This document shows positions 6,605 through 15,468 of a stretch of DNA of 25,954 nucleotides, piece after piece. The notes beneath the pieces were generated by a model that was not told the origin of the DNA, did no database searches, and was given only the letters and a program-made list of their open reading frames with translations. The stretch is from Chara braunii (taxonomy: Eukaryota > Streptophyta > Charophyceae > Charales > Characeae), in NCBI GenBank assembly GCA_003427395.1, contig BFEA01000007.1, positions 6,026,163 to 6,052,116 on the forward strand, written 5' to 3'. Position numbers and translations under genes: made by a program. Within the stretch, counting starts at the first letter, position 1, and each line of letters begins with the position of its first letter.

Positions 6605-8368
6605 CTAATCCTCCTCCTCCTCCGGCTCTAGAGCGTGGTAATAGGAATGCAACTCGAACGAATGTAAGAGGGGCATTATTCTATCGATGCCATCCACTTC
6701 CCGACTCCCAAACAACACCGTTAACCTTGTGATGTATAGCGGCGGCTCTTTAATGACCTTATCAAAGTTGACCCGAAACTCAGTCGGCTGGTCTTCTCTG
6801 GGGGCTTCCCTCGAACCTCTAGGTGAAGCTGCTCTAATCAGTTCCACTAACTTTAGCGTCGCGTCGCCGAATCTAGGTCCCTCCTTCCACAACGCGTAGT
6901 ACGTGTGGTGCTCGTCACTGCTCTTCAGGAGGTTCTGAATCTCCAAGAATGCCCAATGGATTTGAATTAGATGATCTAATCCCCCAAGGAATCCCTCTAA
7001 AATGAACAACGGAACAGGGAGTCTCAACGCTTCTTCAGGCTGTGACAAGAACCCCTCTAAGGCAAGACGAAGAGAGACCACTATTGATTTAAAATCTCTA
7101 TCCCAACGCAGTTCCGCCTCCCGGTATTTACCAACCTCTTCCTTCAACAAGTCTCGAGCCGTCACTTCGTCCTCCCATGTATAAAGGTCGAGACTCGGTA
7201 TTATTCCCCGATCAGGGTCCCTATGGCTTTGCTCTACTTCTCTGAGAACTATGTCCGCTAGCATAAAGGTTTGGTAATAGAGAAAACGTTTTACCTCTAA
7301 TTCAAGTGAATCTGGTATAATTACTCTTCTTCTCCTGTCCCAGTTAAATCCTACGGACTGTATGAGAAGCAACCAAGCCCCTGGCCTCAACAGGATCGAC
7401 CTCCAAGCCCTGTCTACCTTCGCCCTGTTAGGTGTCCGGACCGCCCTCCCAGGTAAGGTAAATTTTATCCAGTCTTTGTCAATAAATTTGGGTTCTCTAT
7501 ATCTGAACTGACGTAACTCGACCGAATACTCTTCACCGTAGTGAGGCATTAAGTCGACAATCGGCTCTTCGATCAATATCCTGGCTCTATCTACCTCTCC
7601 TGCAGTGGTCGCTCGGCGCAGCTCCTTCCTAATTCGAAAAACAACTCTTCCAAGCTCCCTGCGCGAGGGTCCCCCCCTATCCAAGCAATATGTGACAAGC
7701 CAAGCAAGTTCGGCTATAGACGGTCTAAATTGAATAGCCTTCCAAATCACAGCCACCAGGCTTTGGTGTGCTTTGCCGTTCCCAAATATGAACCCAGTAA
7801 GGAACCTTGGTACTACGGTATCTCTGACGGACGAGGACCTAAGGAGTTCCCAATCGTAATCATACCGGACCCTATAATGCGCTATAGCATTTGACCCCTC
7901 CAAGAACTCGCTGAATAGTCGCGATCCGTACCTGCGTCCAAGCGATGTAAGGCATAAAAGGGCACAATAATGTCTCACGGTATCTATGATAAAAATTTTC
8001 CACTCCTCCTCTGACAGATAGAACTTGATGTTTACTTCAGCCACAAGTGGTTCACTCTCTCTAACTCTTCTAACACATGGCCTAGGTTGACACACAATCC
8101 TTGCCCATAGGAAAATCCCTTCCCTCACTATCAACCCTTGTTCTCTAGCATACCTGTACTTGCTCCACCCTTCTAGAGGTAGACTGACGACGTCAAGTTG
8201 ACCACTCTCTTTTTTAAGATGCAGTTGGGTCTCTGACTCGATAAACACCATTCCTAATCCAGACACAACAGTCGCTCTCAATATATCCTTCCCAGTGCCC
8301 ACTCTTTGACTGATGAGGTCACAGACCACCACGACAGGCCTCCATTGATCACTCCTATATCCCTTCAA
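6605..8368 (-). CDS. ORF a: large unknown protein upstream of gag
   Basis: The longest frame in the window: 587 codons open to 8368 and in fact open back to about 8425, with no ATG before 8251 (codon 40). Either translation starts at 8251 (548 residues) or an upstream exon supplies the start. The protein is rich in Trp, Arg, Leu and Tyr, with helical stretches such as LEEVKRFLYYQT-like text near residue 365, and ends in a Glu-rich tail. I recognise no catalytic motif, signal peptide or zinc site. Residues about 525-570 (EFRVNFDKVI, then LTVLFGSREVDGIDRIMPL) resemble the front half of the cassette domain. It would be the first product of the transcript. Extra frames before gag are known in Tat/Ogre plant elements; relation to those is untested. 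Confidence 0.6.
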   Translation of the reverse strand: MKGYRSDQWRPVVVVCDLISQRVGTGKDILRATVVSGLGMVFIESETQLHLKKESGQLDVVSLPLEGWSKYRYAREQGLIVREGIFLWARIVCQPRPCVRRVRESEPLVAEVNIKFYLSEEEWKIFIIDTVRHYCALLCLTSLGRRYGSRLFSEFLEGSNAIAHYRVRYDYDWELLRSSSVRDTVVPRFLTGFIFGNGKAHQSLVAVIWKAIQFRPSIAELAWLVTYCLDRGGPSRRELGRVVFRIRKELRRATTAGEVDRARILIEEPIVDLMPHYGEEYSVELRQFRYREPKFIDKDWIKFTLPGRAVRTPNRAKVDRAWRSILLRPGAWLLLIQSVGFNWDRRRRVIIPDSLELEVKRFLYYQTFMLADIVLREVEQSHRDPDRGIIPSLDLYTWEDEVTARDLLKEEVGKYREAELRWDRDFKSIVVSLRLALEGFLSQPEEALRLPVPLFILEGFLGGLDHLIQIHWAFLEIQNLLKSSDEHHTYYALWKEGPRFGDATLKLVELIRAASPRGSREAPREDQPTEFRVNFDKVIKEPPLYITRLTVLFGSREVDGIDRIMPLLHSFELHSYYHALEPEEEED

Positions 8369-8425
8369 GATGTCAACAGGCCTAGGAAAGAACCGCCCTT
8401 TGGCGTATCTCTCCCTACCCTCATG

Positions 8426-9079
8426 TCAAGAAGGAGGAGGGATCAACGTGCCATCATCGCTGGCCTCCCTCCCTCACGGCAACCTGGGCACGAGCTGGCC
8501 AACTCGTGGGCCCTAGGGTGGACCGAAGTCACACGTGAACAAGGGGTCGGTGTCTCACTCGTGAAGCCTCACTCCTATCCATGCCTCTGCTTGGCCCACC
8601 TGAGGCATGGTCTCACCCCGACATGTGTTGTGGCTCAAAACCCTCAGCTATCCATCATAATCAACTAGCCTATCTAATCTCACCCAGCTCCTTGCAGATC
8701 TAGGGTGTTTCTCCCCTCGCCTTCAATCCCTTCAGCTCGTTCCCTGCTCGTAATTTTCTCTTTTAGAATCAGATCAGGGTAGACTAACCACAGGGTAGAA
8801 AAGATCAGAACACCCCCTCGATCATAAGGAAAATGCAGGAAGAAAAAGCATGAAATCACGAGAATGCAAGAATCAACGAAATCACTAGATATGTAGAAAT
8901 CCAAGTCTCACCCGGGAACGTCGATCACAAGTTAGCCATTTGTCGTCCGCTCACTTGCGCTTGCACCGCACCTGCACACACCAAGAAATGTTTGACGTAA
9001 GTGTCAAATAATAACTCCTGCTCCTAAATCCTCCTCGCCTCAGCGGTTACAGGCGGACTGAAGTCACGAGAGGCTGCCT
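8426..9079 (-). other. untranslated leader of element M
   Basis: About 650 bases between the primer binding site and the open frame of ORF a, with no long frame on the minus strand. On the minus strand a pyrimidine-rich stretch ending GTGTGTGCAG near 8973-8990 looks like a splice acceptor. As ORF a lacks an early ATG, splicing is worth testing. It probably also carries the packaging signal. Confidence 0.5.
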
Positions 9080-9097
9080 TCCCCGGCAACGGCGCCA
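9080..9097 (-). promoter_or_regulatory. primer binding site for tRNA-Asp (element M)
   Basis: On the minus strand the sequence is TGGCGCCGTTGCCGGGGA. This is the exact reverse complement of the last 15 bases of plant tRNA-Asp plus the CCA tail, as I recall that tRNA. It sets the direction of element M (5' LTR to the right, coding to the left) and is typical of several plant Ty3 lineages, notably the Athila group. Confidence 0.9.
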
Positions 9098-9739
9098 CTT
9101 TCGACCAGTAGAAGTGATCCGCCGGCGCGCCGATCGGACCCTGTACCTCGCGCTGTGTCTGTCACCCACGGGAGGGTCGATTGTGGCTCTTGTAACCTGC
9201 ACAAAATTAGTTAGTCCACAATCCACACATCGAGGACTAAAGTCGACTGAATTGCAACAACAGGGCAATCAAAGTCCAACGCTTGGGAGGAACAAAATGT
9301 GTATTTCCATTTAGTCCAAAATGATAGGGTTCTCTACGCTACCTCCAACCCCAGAAGCAGATCATGTGTCCGTGTCAAGGAAATCAATCTGGGCTCCAAC
9401 CGATCTCACCAATAGCCTAGGGCGTATCCTCCGCCCGATAGGGTGACGCCGGTATCACCCCCGTTGATCCCATGGAATGGCGCTGGAGCTCTCCGTATCG
9501 GAGCTAGACTCACGGGCCCACTGGGGCCACAGCTCCAGATCGAGTCTCACCATAAGTTCGTTCACGTGACAGTGATAAGGTCTCTGACGACCTCCCTCTT
9601 GATCTGGGATACTTTGGCCAGAACTCAAAGAGAACACCAATCTGAACAGTTCCCAGTCCTATCTCGATGGTCTCGGCCTGAGTTTGAAGGTTCAAGCCTC
9701 CCAACTGCCCATCCTGGTACGAAGGCCTCTGCCTGAACT

Positions 9740-10130
9740 CGAATGTCCCTGCCTGGCCTCGAGTGTCCTGGACTGGTCCGATAGTCCCGGTCCTGTCAAA
9801 AGTCCCGGTCCCGCCAAAGTCCCGATCTTACCCGAAGTCCCGGTTAAAGTCCTGGTCCGATCAAAAGTTCCGGTCTCACTCAAAGTCCCGGTTAAAGTTC
9901 CGGTTCGATAAAAAAGTTATGGTTCCACTCAAAGTCTCGGTCCAATCAAAGGTCCTGGTCAAAGTCCCGGTCCGATCAAAAAGTCCCGGTTCCAATCAAT
10001 GTCCCGGTCCAATCAAAGATCCTGGTCTCATTCAAAAGTCCCGGTCTTACTCGGAGTCCAGGTCCAGTCCAAAGTTCCAACCTTGCTCGATGTCCCGATC
10101 TGACTCGAAGTCCGGTCCTCGTTGGGGTCC
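9740..10130 (+). repeat. degenerate minisatellite, GTCCCGGTCC type
   Basis: Irregular tandem copies of a unit near AAAGTCCCGGTCCGATCA, about 17-24 bases each, with many point changes and length changes. Frames across it are repeat artefacts. Ends are approximate. Confidence 0.85.
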
Positions 10131-10217
10131 CGATCTGGCAAATGTCCTGTTAGTGCCGCAGTGGCCCGGTTCATCGACTATCCCATCCCGATCCTGATTC
10201 GCAGCGTGCGGGCACGT

Positions 10218-10690
10218 GCTGGTGCACGAGGCTTTCCGCCGCGTCTCGATCCGCTGCGCGCGGGCGCACGCTGGTGTGTGAGGATGCGCGCTGGTGCGCG
10301 TGGCTTCCCCCCACGTCCCGGTCTGCTGGGCGAGAGCGGACGCTGGTGTGCACGGCTTCCCCCGCGTCCCGATCCGCTGCGCGCTGGTGCGCACGACTTT
10401 CCCCTGCGTCCTGGTCTGCTGTGCGCTGGTGCGTACGGCTTCCCCCACGTCCCGATCCGCTGCGCGTGGGTGAGCGCTGGTGCGCGCGGCTTTCCCCCGC
10501 GTCCCAATCCGCTGCGCGCGGGTTCTCCTCGCTTCCCAATCCGCTGCGCGCGGGCGCGAGCTGGTGAGCACAACTCTCCCCCGCGTCCCAATCCGTTGTG
10601 GGCGGGTGCGTGGTGGTGCGTGCGGCCTTCCCCTGCTTCCCAATCCGCTGCGAGCGGGTGGGCGCTGGTGCGCACGGCCTAATCCTTCGC
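10218..10690 (+). repeat. GC-rich minisatellite, 41-52 base unit
   Basis: About nine to ten units, each starting GCTGGTGCGCACGGCTT and carrying a CGTCCCGATCCGCTGCGC block. Spacers vary, so units run from about 41 to 52 bases, and one unit has an internal partial duplication. Long frames open on both strands with repetitive Arg/Ala/His text, the usual by-product of a GC-rich tandem array. Confidence 0.9.
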
Positions 10691-11024
10691 GCGCCGATGC
10701 ACGCCAAGGGTGCGTGAGTGCGCGTCCACGAGTGCAGCTATGGCGCGCACCCCCACCGGCTCTCTTCCTTCCCTTCCCGTCTCCCTCTTTCGTTCGTCTC
10801 TCCTCTCGGTCGCTCCTCCGCTAGTGTGTCCGAGTGCTTTGCCCGTGGCTCCCGAGCTCCTCCTGGTCGCTTTTCCTCTAGTGCGTTTGTAGTGCGCATT
10901 TAAGGGCGCATGTCCCCAGTCCCGGGCGCTCCTGTGTGCCTGCACGTGCGCAAGTGAGAACTCCCGAGCATCCGTAGTGCACCCGTAGGTGCGCATGACC
11001 GAAGTCCCCCCTTGGGCCGAGTTG

Positions 11025-11038
11025 GGCTTATAAAGTTT
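11025..11038. promoter_or_regulatory. TATA-like site
   Basis: CTTATAAAG on the plus strand; on the minus strand it reads CTTTATAAG. It sits inside the suspected LTR of element M, so minus-strand use would suit the element. Single-motif evidence only. Confidence 0.3.
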
Positions 11039-11081
11039 GTTGGACCCACCTCCACGAGGCTGTGTCGCAGGAGACGAGAAG

Positions 11082-11275
11082 TTTGCAGCGCCCCGGTACC
11101 GTGGCTTTCCTGAACCTGTACCCGGGCCTGTTTGGGCCCTGAAAAGTTTTCAGCGAAGGGGGCATTTTCGTCGAGTAAAGGGCCTTTTGCAGCGCCCTGG
11201 TACCGGGCCTCCTCTCGAACCTAGGTCCAGGCCTGCCTTCTCGTGGCCCCCATATGAGAGGTACCGGGTCTTTTA
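11082..11275 (+). repeat. two-copy repeat, period 104 bases
   Basis: TTTGCAGCGCCCCGGTACC at 11082 recurs as TTTGCAGCGCCCTGGTACC at 11186. About 60 bases of related sequence follow each, ending in a GGCCC block; a third partial GGTACCGGGTC lies near 11258. Non-coding. Confidence 0.7.
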
Positions 11276-11762
11276 GAATTTCGCAGGCCAAACCCCGGAA
11301 TTGATAATTCTATGGCCCTTTTTCCCCGCCTTAGGCTTGCGCGTCCTGGCCCTAAACGTGCTTGAGCAACAATCCCTTCTTTGTTTTACATTCACGATGA
11401 GCCTCGGTGCCGATTGCCAATTAGTTCCCTTGAGGGTCTGCCTTAAAGGCCCAAAGCCCTTCTTGTTTGGCCCATCGCCCAGGCACTTAAGGTAAGCCTG
11501 GTCTCCTCATTCCCATCCGTCTTTCGTAGCCTCCGATCTCCCTCTGCAATAACCACTCCTTCGTATTTTGGCAATGATGGGTCTCAATAGTGCGCGTAAG
11601 AAGGGCGCTCACCCAGAACTCAGGGATCCGCTTCTTCTCAATGCCTTGGTCTCGACTCTTGTCACGTGAATTTGATACTGTATCTTTTGGTGTTGGTCGC
11701 GATCCCGCCAGGTAAACTGACCAACTCCAGCTCCCGTAAAGTGTCATCCTCAAGGAAGTAAA
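11276..11762. other. no recognisable feature
   Basis: Mixed composition, frequent stops in all frames, and no repeat or domain that I can identify. Confidence 0.5.
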
Positions 11763-11787
11763 GGGCGGCGTAAGGCTAGAGCCGCCC
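11763..11787. other. short hairpin beside repeat B
   Basis: GGGCGGC (11763-11769) and GCCGCCC (11781-11787), a perfect 7-base stem with an 11-base loop, directly before repeat B. Confidence 0.65.
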
Positions 11788-11793
11788 AACACC

Positions 11794-11924
11794 GGACAGG
11801 ACTGGACTGGACTGGAACAGCACACGGCCTGTGGGGTCAGGCCATTTCATGGTCCCATACGCCGAACTGGCAAATAGCCAAATAGGTCATGGCTGTAGGC
11901 AAGGGCAGATGGAGGCCCGCTGCA
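11794..11924 (-). repeat. dispersed repeat B (possible outer end of minus-strand 5' LTR)
   Basis: Partner of repeat A (1283-1402), same orientation, sharing GCAAATAGCCAAATA, GGGCAGATGGAGGCCCGC and the terminal TGCA. Flanks outside TGCA differ between the copies, so TGCA is a real element boundary. An added triple GGACT reiteration marks its left side. Confidence 0.65.
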
Positions 11925-12389
11925 CAAAGAGACTGATTTGTAAGACTAGTCTAGCCACAATTCGCAGTCGGGATGGCTGCGTATCCATGGATGTCTTTTG
12001 TCGTTTAGCGGTCCGTTTCCTTATGGGAATGTCGTCGACCGGGTACGCGGGTTTAGAGGGTGTTGTTGCGCAATTAATAGGGTTGCGGTCGCCAACTGGA
12101 CCACCGACTGGTAGTCTTGAGAGGGAACGTGGTGGCGGTCGTCGAAGATTGTGGTGCGCATCTGGTCGTAACACCCTTTCTAGTATGGGAAAGGTTTTTT
12201 CGATTATCTGGCCGTTCGTTCTCCACCGAGATCGACGGGACCAATTTATTTTTTTTCGTCTGGTTGGTAATATTCATTGCCAACACATCAACGGCTGTGT
12301 TCTTTTTTGTGGTTCTGTCAATGTATCTGGCTAGCACGTGAGGACCTAAGACATGTCATTACCGTTTTTTTTTTCGTCTTTTTTTGTGT
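11925..12389. other. no recognisable gene
   Basis: A plus-strand frame of 167 codons (11831-12334) starts inside repeat B and ends in AT-rich DNA. It shows no domain and I do not regard it as a gene. T runs become frequent after 12240. Confidence 0.5.
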
Positions 12390-12447
12390 CTTCCTCCACG
12401 ACTTTCGACATGTACAAAAGACAAAATATGGCAGTGTTTCTTTCCTC
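12390..12447 (+). repeat. direct repeat, left copy
   Basis: Begins CTTCCTCCACGACTTTCGAC, preceded by a T-rich run, and matches 13416-13478 with few changes; the right copy has five extra bases (TAATA). The pair brackets the inverted-repeat element at 12464-13365. Confidence 0.8.
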
Positions 12448-12463
12448 ATTTTGGGGAAAACAT

Positions 12464-13365
12464 AGGATTCGTGAAAAACCAACAAAAAACAACATTGAGT
12501 TTGAACGAAATTTATTAAAGGTTCCAGAAGTACAGTGTTTAAGACTCCTTTAGAAGCAAGACTCCACGCGAAGTAAAATAACCTCAATAAAAAGGAATTT
12601 TTTTAGAACCACTGAAAGTGGTGAGGAAAAGAACATGTTTTTTCTAAAAATCACTAACAAGCGAAAAACGGTTTATTAAGGAATAAAAATATGCAGTTTT
12701 TTTTATTGTATGAAAAGATCATGTGTATACTCCTATAAGTCATGTAGCATGGTGAACGTGTTTGAGGGTTTCATGAGCAGACTGACTTGTTATCTTGTTT
12801 GTGACTACGTTCCCCTTAACATGTTCTCACTTTTATGGGCAACCCTTCCTTTTTTTTAATAGATTTTTAATTTATTTTTTTTTCGGATTTTTATTTTTAA
12901 CTTGGATTAGACTAATAATTTGAGGATGCATCTGAGGCAAAAGTTGTTTGTGTTATTATTTTACATATCATAATTTTTTTTAGAACATTTCTATTGTTAA
13001 CTTCAAAATTGCTTTATAGGAATTTATACTGTTGAGAACGACGTATAGTCCTATATGTCAGTACTCACTAGAACTGTTTTTTTTTTACAACTTTCAAGTT
13101 CGCGCTACAATTTTTTTATTGGAGCTCTGTTGTTTGCTGGTCTGTTGGAAATCACTTATAGTCCTATAACAAGACTTTTGCCAGAAAGGGTTTCCCGACA
13201 TATTTTTAGGATCGCTTCACTTTTAGCTCGTTTTTTTGCCTCGTCTTTCAAGAAAGGATTAAAGACGCTGTTCTTTTTTTGTTAAATACAACTGTTTCAC
13301 TTCCACGATTTCACTCTATACAAAATGTTGGGTTTCATAGTTTTTTTTGGGTTTTCACGAATCCT
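12464..13365. mobile_element. 0.9-kb AT-rich element with terminal inverted repeats
   Basis: The left end AGGATTCGTGAAAAACC and the reverse complement of the right end, AGGATTCGTGAAAACCC, differ at one of 17 bases, and A-rich similarity continues inward. The inside is AT-rich with no transposase-like frame, as in MITE or foldback elements. No clear target-site duplication is seen at the edges, so the class is open. Confidence 0.45.
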
Positions 13366-13415
13366 TAGTTGGAAGTGTTCGGTTCCATTTTTTTTTTTTT
13401 TGCCTTTTTTGGGGC

Positions 13416-13478
13416 CTTCCTCCACGACTTTCGACATGTATAATACAAAAGACAAAAATATGGCAATGTTTCTTTCTA
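13416..13478 (+). repeat. direct repeat, right copy
   Basis: Partner of 12390-12447, about 1.03 kb away, again preceded by a T run. The shared text includes ATATGGCA followed by TGTTTCTTTC. Confidence 0.8.
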
Positions 13479-13833
13479 CATTCTAGGGAAGTATTTGTCT
13501 TTCTGTTACCCCCTCTCCAACTCGATTTTCCGTTTCGCCTTTTCTAATCTCAACTAAATGTATCTAACTTCAATTATGACATCCACAGTTTAGTTCGCAT
13601 CCATCAGGTTCGTCCCGACGTTGATGTTTTGTGCGGTCAGGTTCGTCAGGTCGTCGATGCAGCGTTCGGCTGTGCAGCCAGGTATGTCTATTGCGAGTCC
13701 TGAGAGCGAGGGTTTTTAGAGATTGGAGAGTGGAGAGCGAGAATGCGCGGGGGCGAGACAGGGCGGCCGAAGGGAGGTTTCGAAATCACGTGGAGATGCG
13801 GGAACAGGCATGGGCGGCTGGTCGTAGCGTGGA
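13479..13833. other. no recognisable feature
   Basis: Composition changes from AT-rich to GC-moderate near 13560. Only short, unremarkable frames occur. Confidence 0.5.
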
Positions 13834-13905
13834 GGCTGGTTGAGTTTTCGTGTCAAAGGCTGGTTGAGTTTTCGTGTCGAAGGCTGGTTGAGTTCTCGTG
13901 TTGAA
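13834..13905 (+). repeat. 24-base tandem repeat, three copies
   Basis: Unit GGCTGGTTGAGTTTTCGTGT plus four bases, at 13834, 13858 and 13882, with few changes. The short minus-strand frame across it is a repeat artefact. Confidence 0.9.
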
Positions 13906-14672
13906 GGTTGAACCTATGATCTGTCGGGCGGATCGAGGCGTGAGACATGGCGGAGGGAAAACGTGAAAGCGAATGTGCAATGTGGCGGTTCGTGGACCGA
14001 GCGCACGTCATGGATCGACCCAGTGTCTTGTGCATTAATTTTAGGGTCGTTGTGTGTGCGTGAATGTGCGTTTGGGTTACGGTTACGTTGTCGAGTGTAG
14101 TTTGCGGTTTAGAGGAAGGAGGAAGTTGCATGTGCATAGTGCGATATGGGGGATGTGGCATGTGATATGTGTAGATACGTTGTCGGAGGGCGTGGTGTCC
14201 CGACCCTCCTCTGTTCGCCAGACTCCTACCTAAGTACCGGCTCTGCGCTCAGACGTCGCGGCCCATTGGGTTGTTCCAGAGCCCTAGTGATGCTCCTGGG
14301 TTGATACCAGTAATGGACAGGCCAGTTAGTGCATTTCCTAGCAAAAGGGTGCGCCACTGGACTTTCCATTGGTCCACGCAGGGTCGGCGCCCTGCAGTAC
14401 AGCAGAGCACTACCGGCCTGTGGCCGTGGTAGCCGCCGGGTTCGCCCAGGGACGCGAAAGAAGAGGGGCGGCCACGGTCTTTTCTACTGCGCGCAGAGTA
14501 CCCCTCCACCAGGTTATGGGTGAGCTGCACGGGACAGAGGTCATTGTCAAAGGAAGAGAAGGGAAAAGGAAAAATAAAACGTCAAATTTGAACCCGCGTT
14601 TTAACTCGGGAAAAATCCGGTGGCTTCAGGCCACTGCGATGTTACGATTTTCTTACATTTTTTTCTGATTTT

Positions 14673-14715
14673 GCTACTACTATTACTATTATTATTACTA
14701 TTATTAGTATTATGA
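14673..14715 (+). repeat. ACT/ATT trinucleotide microsatellite
   Basis: Irregular CTA/TTA triplets inside C1. The same run, with changed copy order, lies at 25578-25620 in C2. Confidence 0.85.
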
Positions 14716-14765
14716 TTTAGAGTCTCCTACAGGCTTCTCCAGCTAGTCGTTTCGCAGGGCCGGCG

Positions 14766-14779
14766 GTTCAAATTTGAAC
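14766..14779. other. 14-base perfect palindrome
   Basis: GTTCAAATTTGAAC, identical at 25670-25683 in C2. It could be a protein-binding site. It also resembles a pol III B box, but no A box sits at a suitable distance. Confidence 0.6.
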
Positions 14780-14897
14780 TGAGGTCGTCGTTGGATGGCC
14801 TAGACTGGCCCGACTTCTCGTTTTCACCTTATGGCTGAATTGCTTGGCACAGTGTCGCGCGGAGGGGCCCAAAAAGGGGGCAGCCCGCAGCCGCTTC

Positions 14898-14947
14898 GGT
14901 AGGAGGCTTATCACCCCTTGTGGAAGGTCATAAGCCCCCTCCTTACC
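14898..14947 (+). other. conserved 50-nt hairpin of repeat C1
   Basis: GGTAGGAGGCTTAT pairs with ATAAGCCCCCTCCTTACC (small bulges). The inner CCTT/AAGG closes on a GTGG loop. The sequence is unchanged in C2 (25793-25842) although the surrounding repeat differs at many bases. Confidence 0.7.
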
Positions 14948-15059
14948 ATCGAACGTGGGTACCTGTCAGGGATAGATCAATAACACGTTTTTGAGTAGAG
15001 GGAAGTGCACGTCGGTATCCCGTTATAGGGCTACCGCGTCAGACCTGGGTCACTTCACC

Positions 15060-15468
15060 CCCAAGGCGACCGTTGGGGTTCCGGCTCCGCTGTCCTCTTT
15101 CGCTCTACTTTCCTCACGAAATTTTGGAAAGTAAATGTTTCTCCTACATTTGTTTTTATTTTCTTTTCTTATTTGATTAGTTTATGAATTACAAAATTAC
15201 TAAAATACAGAACGGTCAGAGATGTTTGACCCCCTCGTTTAGAGCGTCGGGATCGCNGTGANCGGCGATCCTATTAAAGAGAGAGGGGACGAACCTCTGG
15301 ATATCCTGGNATGAGCAGTCTTGCCGCACTGGTGGTGGACACCCTGAAGNAAGAACTGTGTTATGGCATGGGTGTGAGATAGCCCTGCTTGCNTGTGTGT
15401 GCGTTGAGGCCTGACTATTCCGGAATCGGGTAGCNTAGTGTTAGTTGTTTGTCTGGGGGGGCGCAAAC
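15060..15468. other. no recognisable gene; cluster of N bases
   Basis: Starts with what may be the rest of C1, then AT-rich DNA to about 15230. From 15257 single N positions occur about every 40-50 bases. No feature is supported. Confidence 0.5.

Larger units (their letters stand above)
1403..9097 (-). mobile_element. element M: Ty3-like LTR retroelement, gag-pro with extra 5' ORFs, no pol
   Basis: Reading leftward it has a tRNA-Asp primer binding site, a 650-base leader, ORFs a to f, Gag, a CCHC nucleocapsid and an aspartic protease, all on one strand with short gaps. Gag plus CCHC plus retropepsin is diagnostic of an LTR retroelement; order and primer type suit plant Ty3 elements. No reverse transcriptase, RNase H or integrase frame is found between the protease stop at 1437 and repeat A. 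It is therefore either a non-autonomous gag-only type or a deleted copy. A handful of stops and frame changes interrupt the frames, so this copy is probably not fully functional, though long frames survive and it may be fairly young. Confidence 0.8.
9098..11924 (-). mobile_element. probable 5' LTR territory of element M
   Basis: The 5' LTR must lie directly right of the primer binding site. If it begins at the TGCA boundary of repeat B (11924), it would be about 2.8 kb long and include two minisatellites and a TATA-like site. For it: A and B share the same boundary and direction, and A sits just after the protease. Against it: similarity between A and B fades after about 120 bases, and no canonical CA directly abuts the primer binding site. 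The LTR could be shorter and B unrelated. Confidence 0.35.
14184..15059 (+). repeat. dispersed repeat C1
   Basis: About 876 bases closely matching 25108-25954 in the same orientation. Both begin CGGAGGGC, then TGTCCCGACCCTCC (a small GGAGGG/CCCTCC hairpin), and run in parallel to the point where the window cuts the second copy. It contains an ACT/ATT triplet run (14673-14715), a 14-base palindrome (14766-14779) and a strong hairpin (14898-14947). Both copies carry a 98-99 codon plus-strand frame, but changes between them look mostly amino-acid changing, so it is probably not a gene. Possibly an LTR or other non-coding transposon part. Confidence 0.85.

Noticed and set aside
9740-10690. CRISPR-like array
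   Set aside because: Units are degenerate and lack constant repeats with unique spacers; they are minisatellites.
10047-10707. Several long frames on both strands
   Set aside because: They follow the minisatellite unit, with Arg/Ala/His-rich repetitive text on both strands at once; not genes.
11831-12334. 167-codon plus-strand frame
   Set aside because: Starts in repeat B, crosses into AT-rich DNA, and shows no domain or protein-like conservation.
14369-14668. 99-codon frame in C1 also present in C2 (25276-25572)
   Set aside because: Differences between copies mostly change amino acids and the product has no recognisable domain; shared ancestry of the repeat explains its presence in both.
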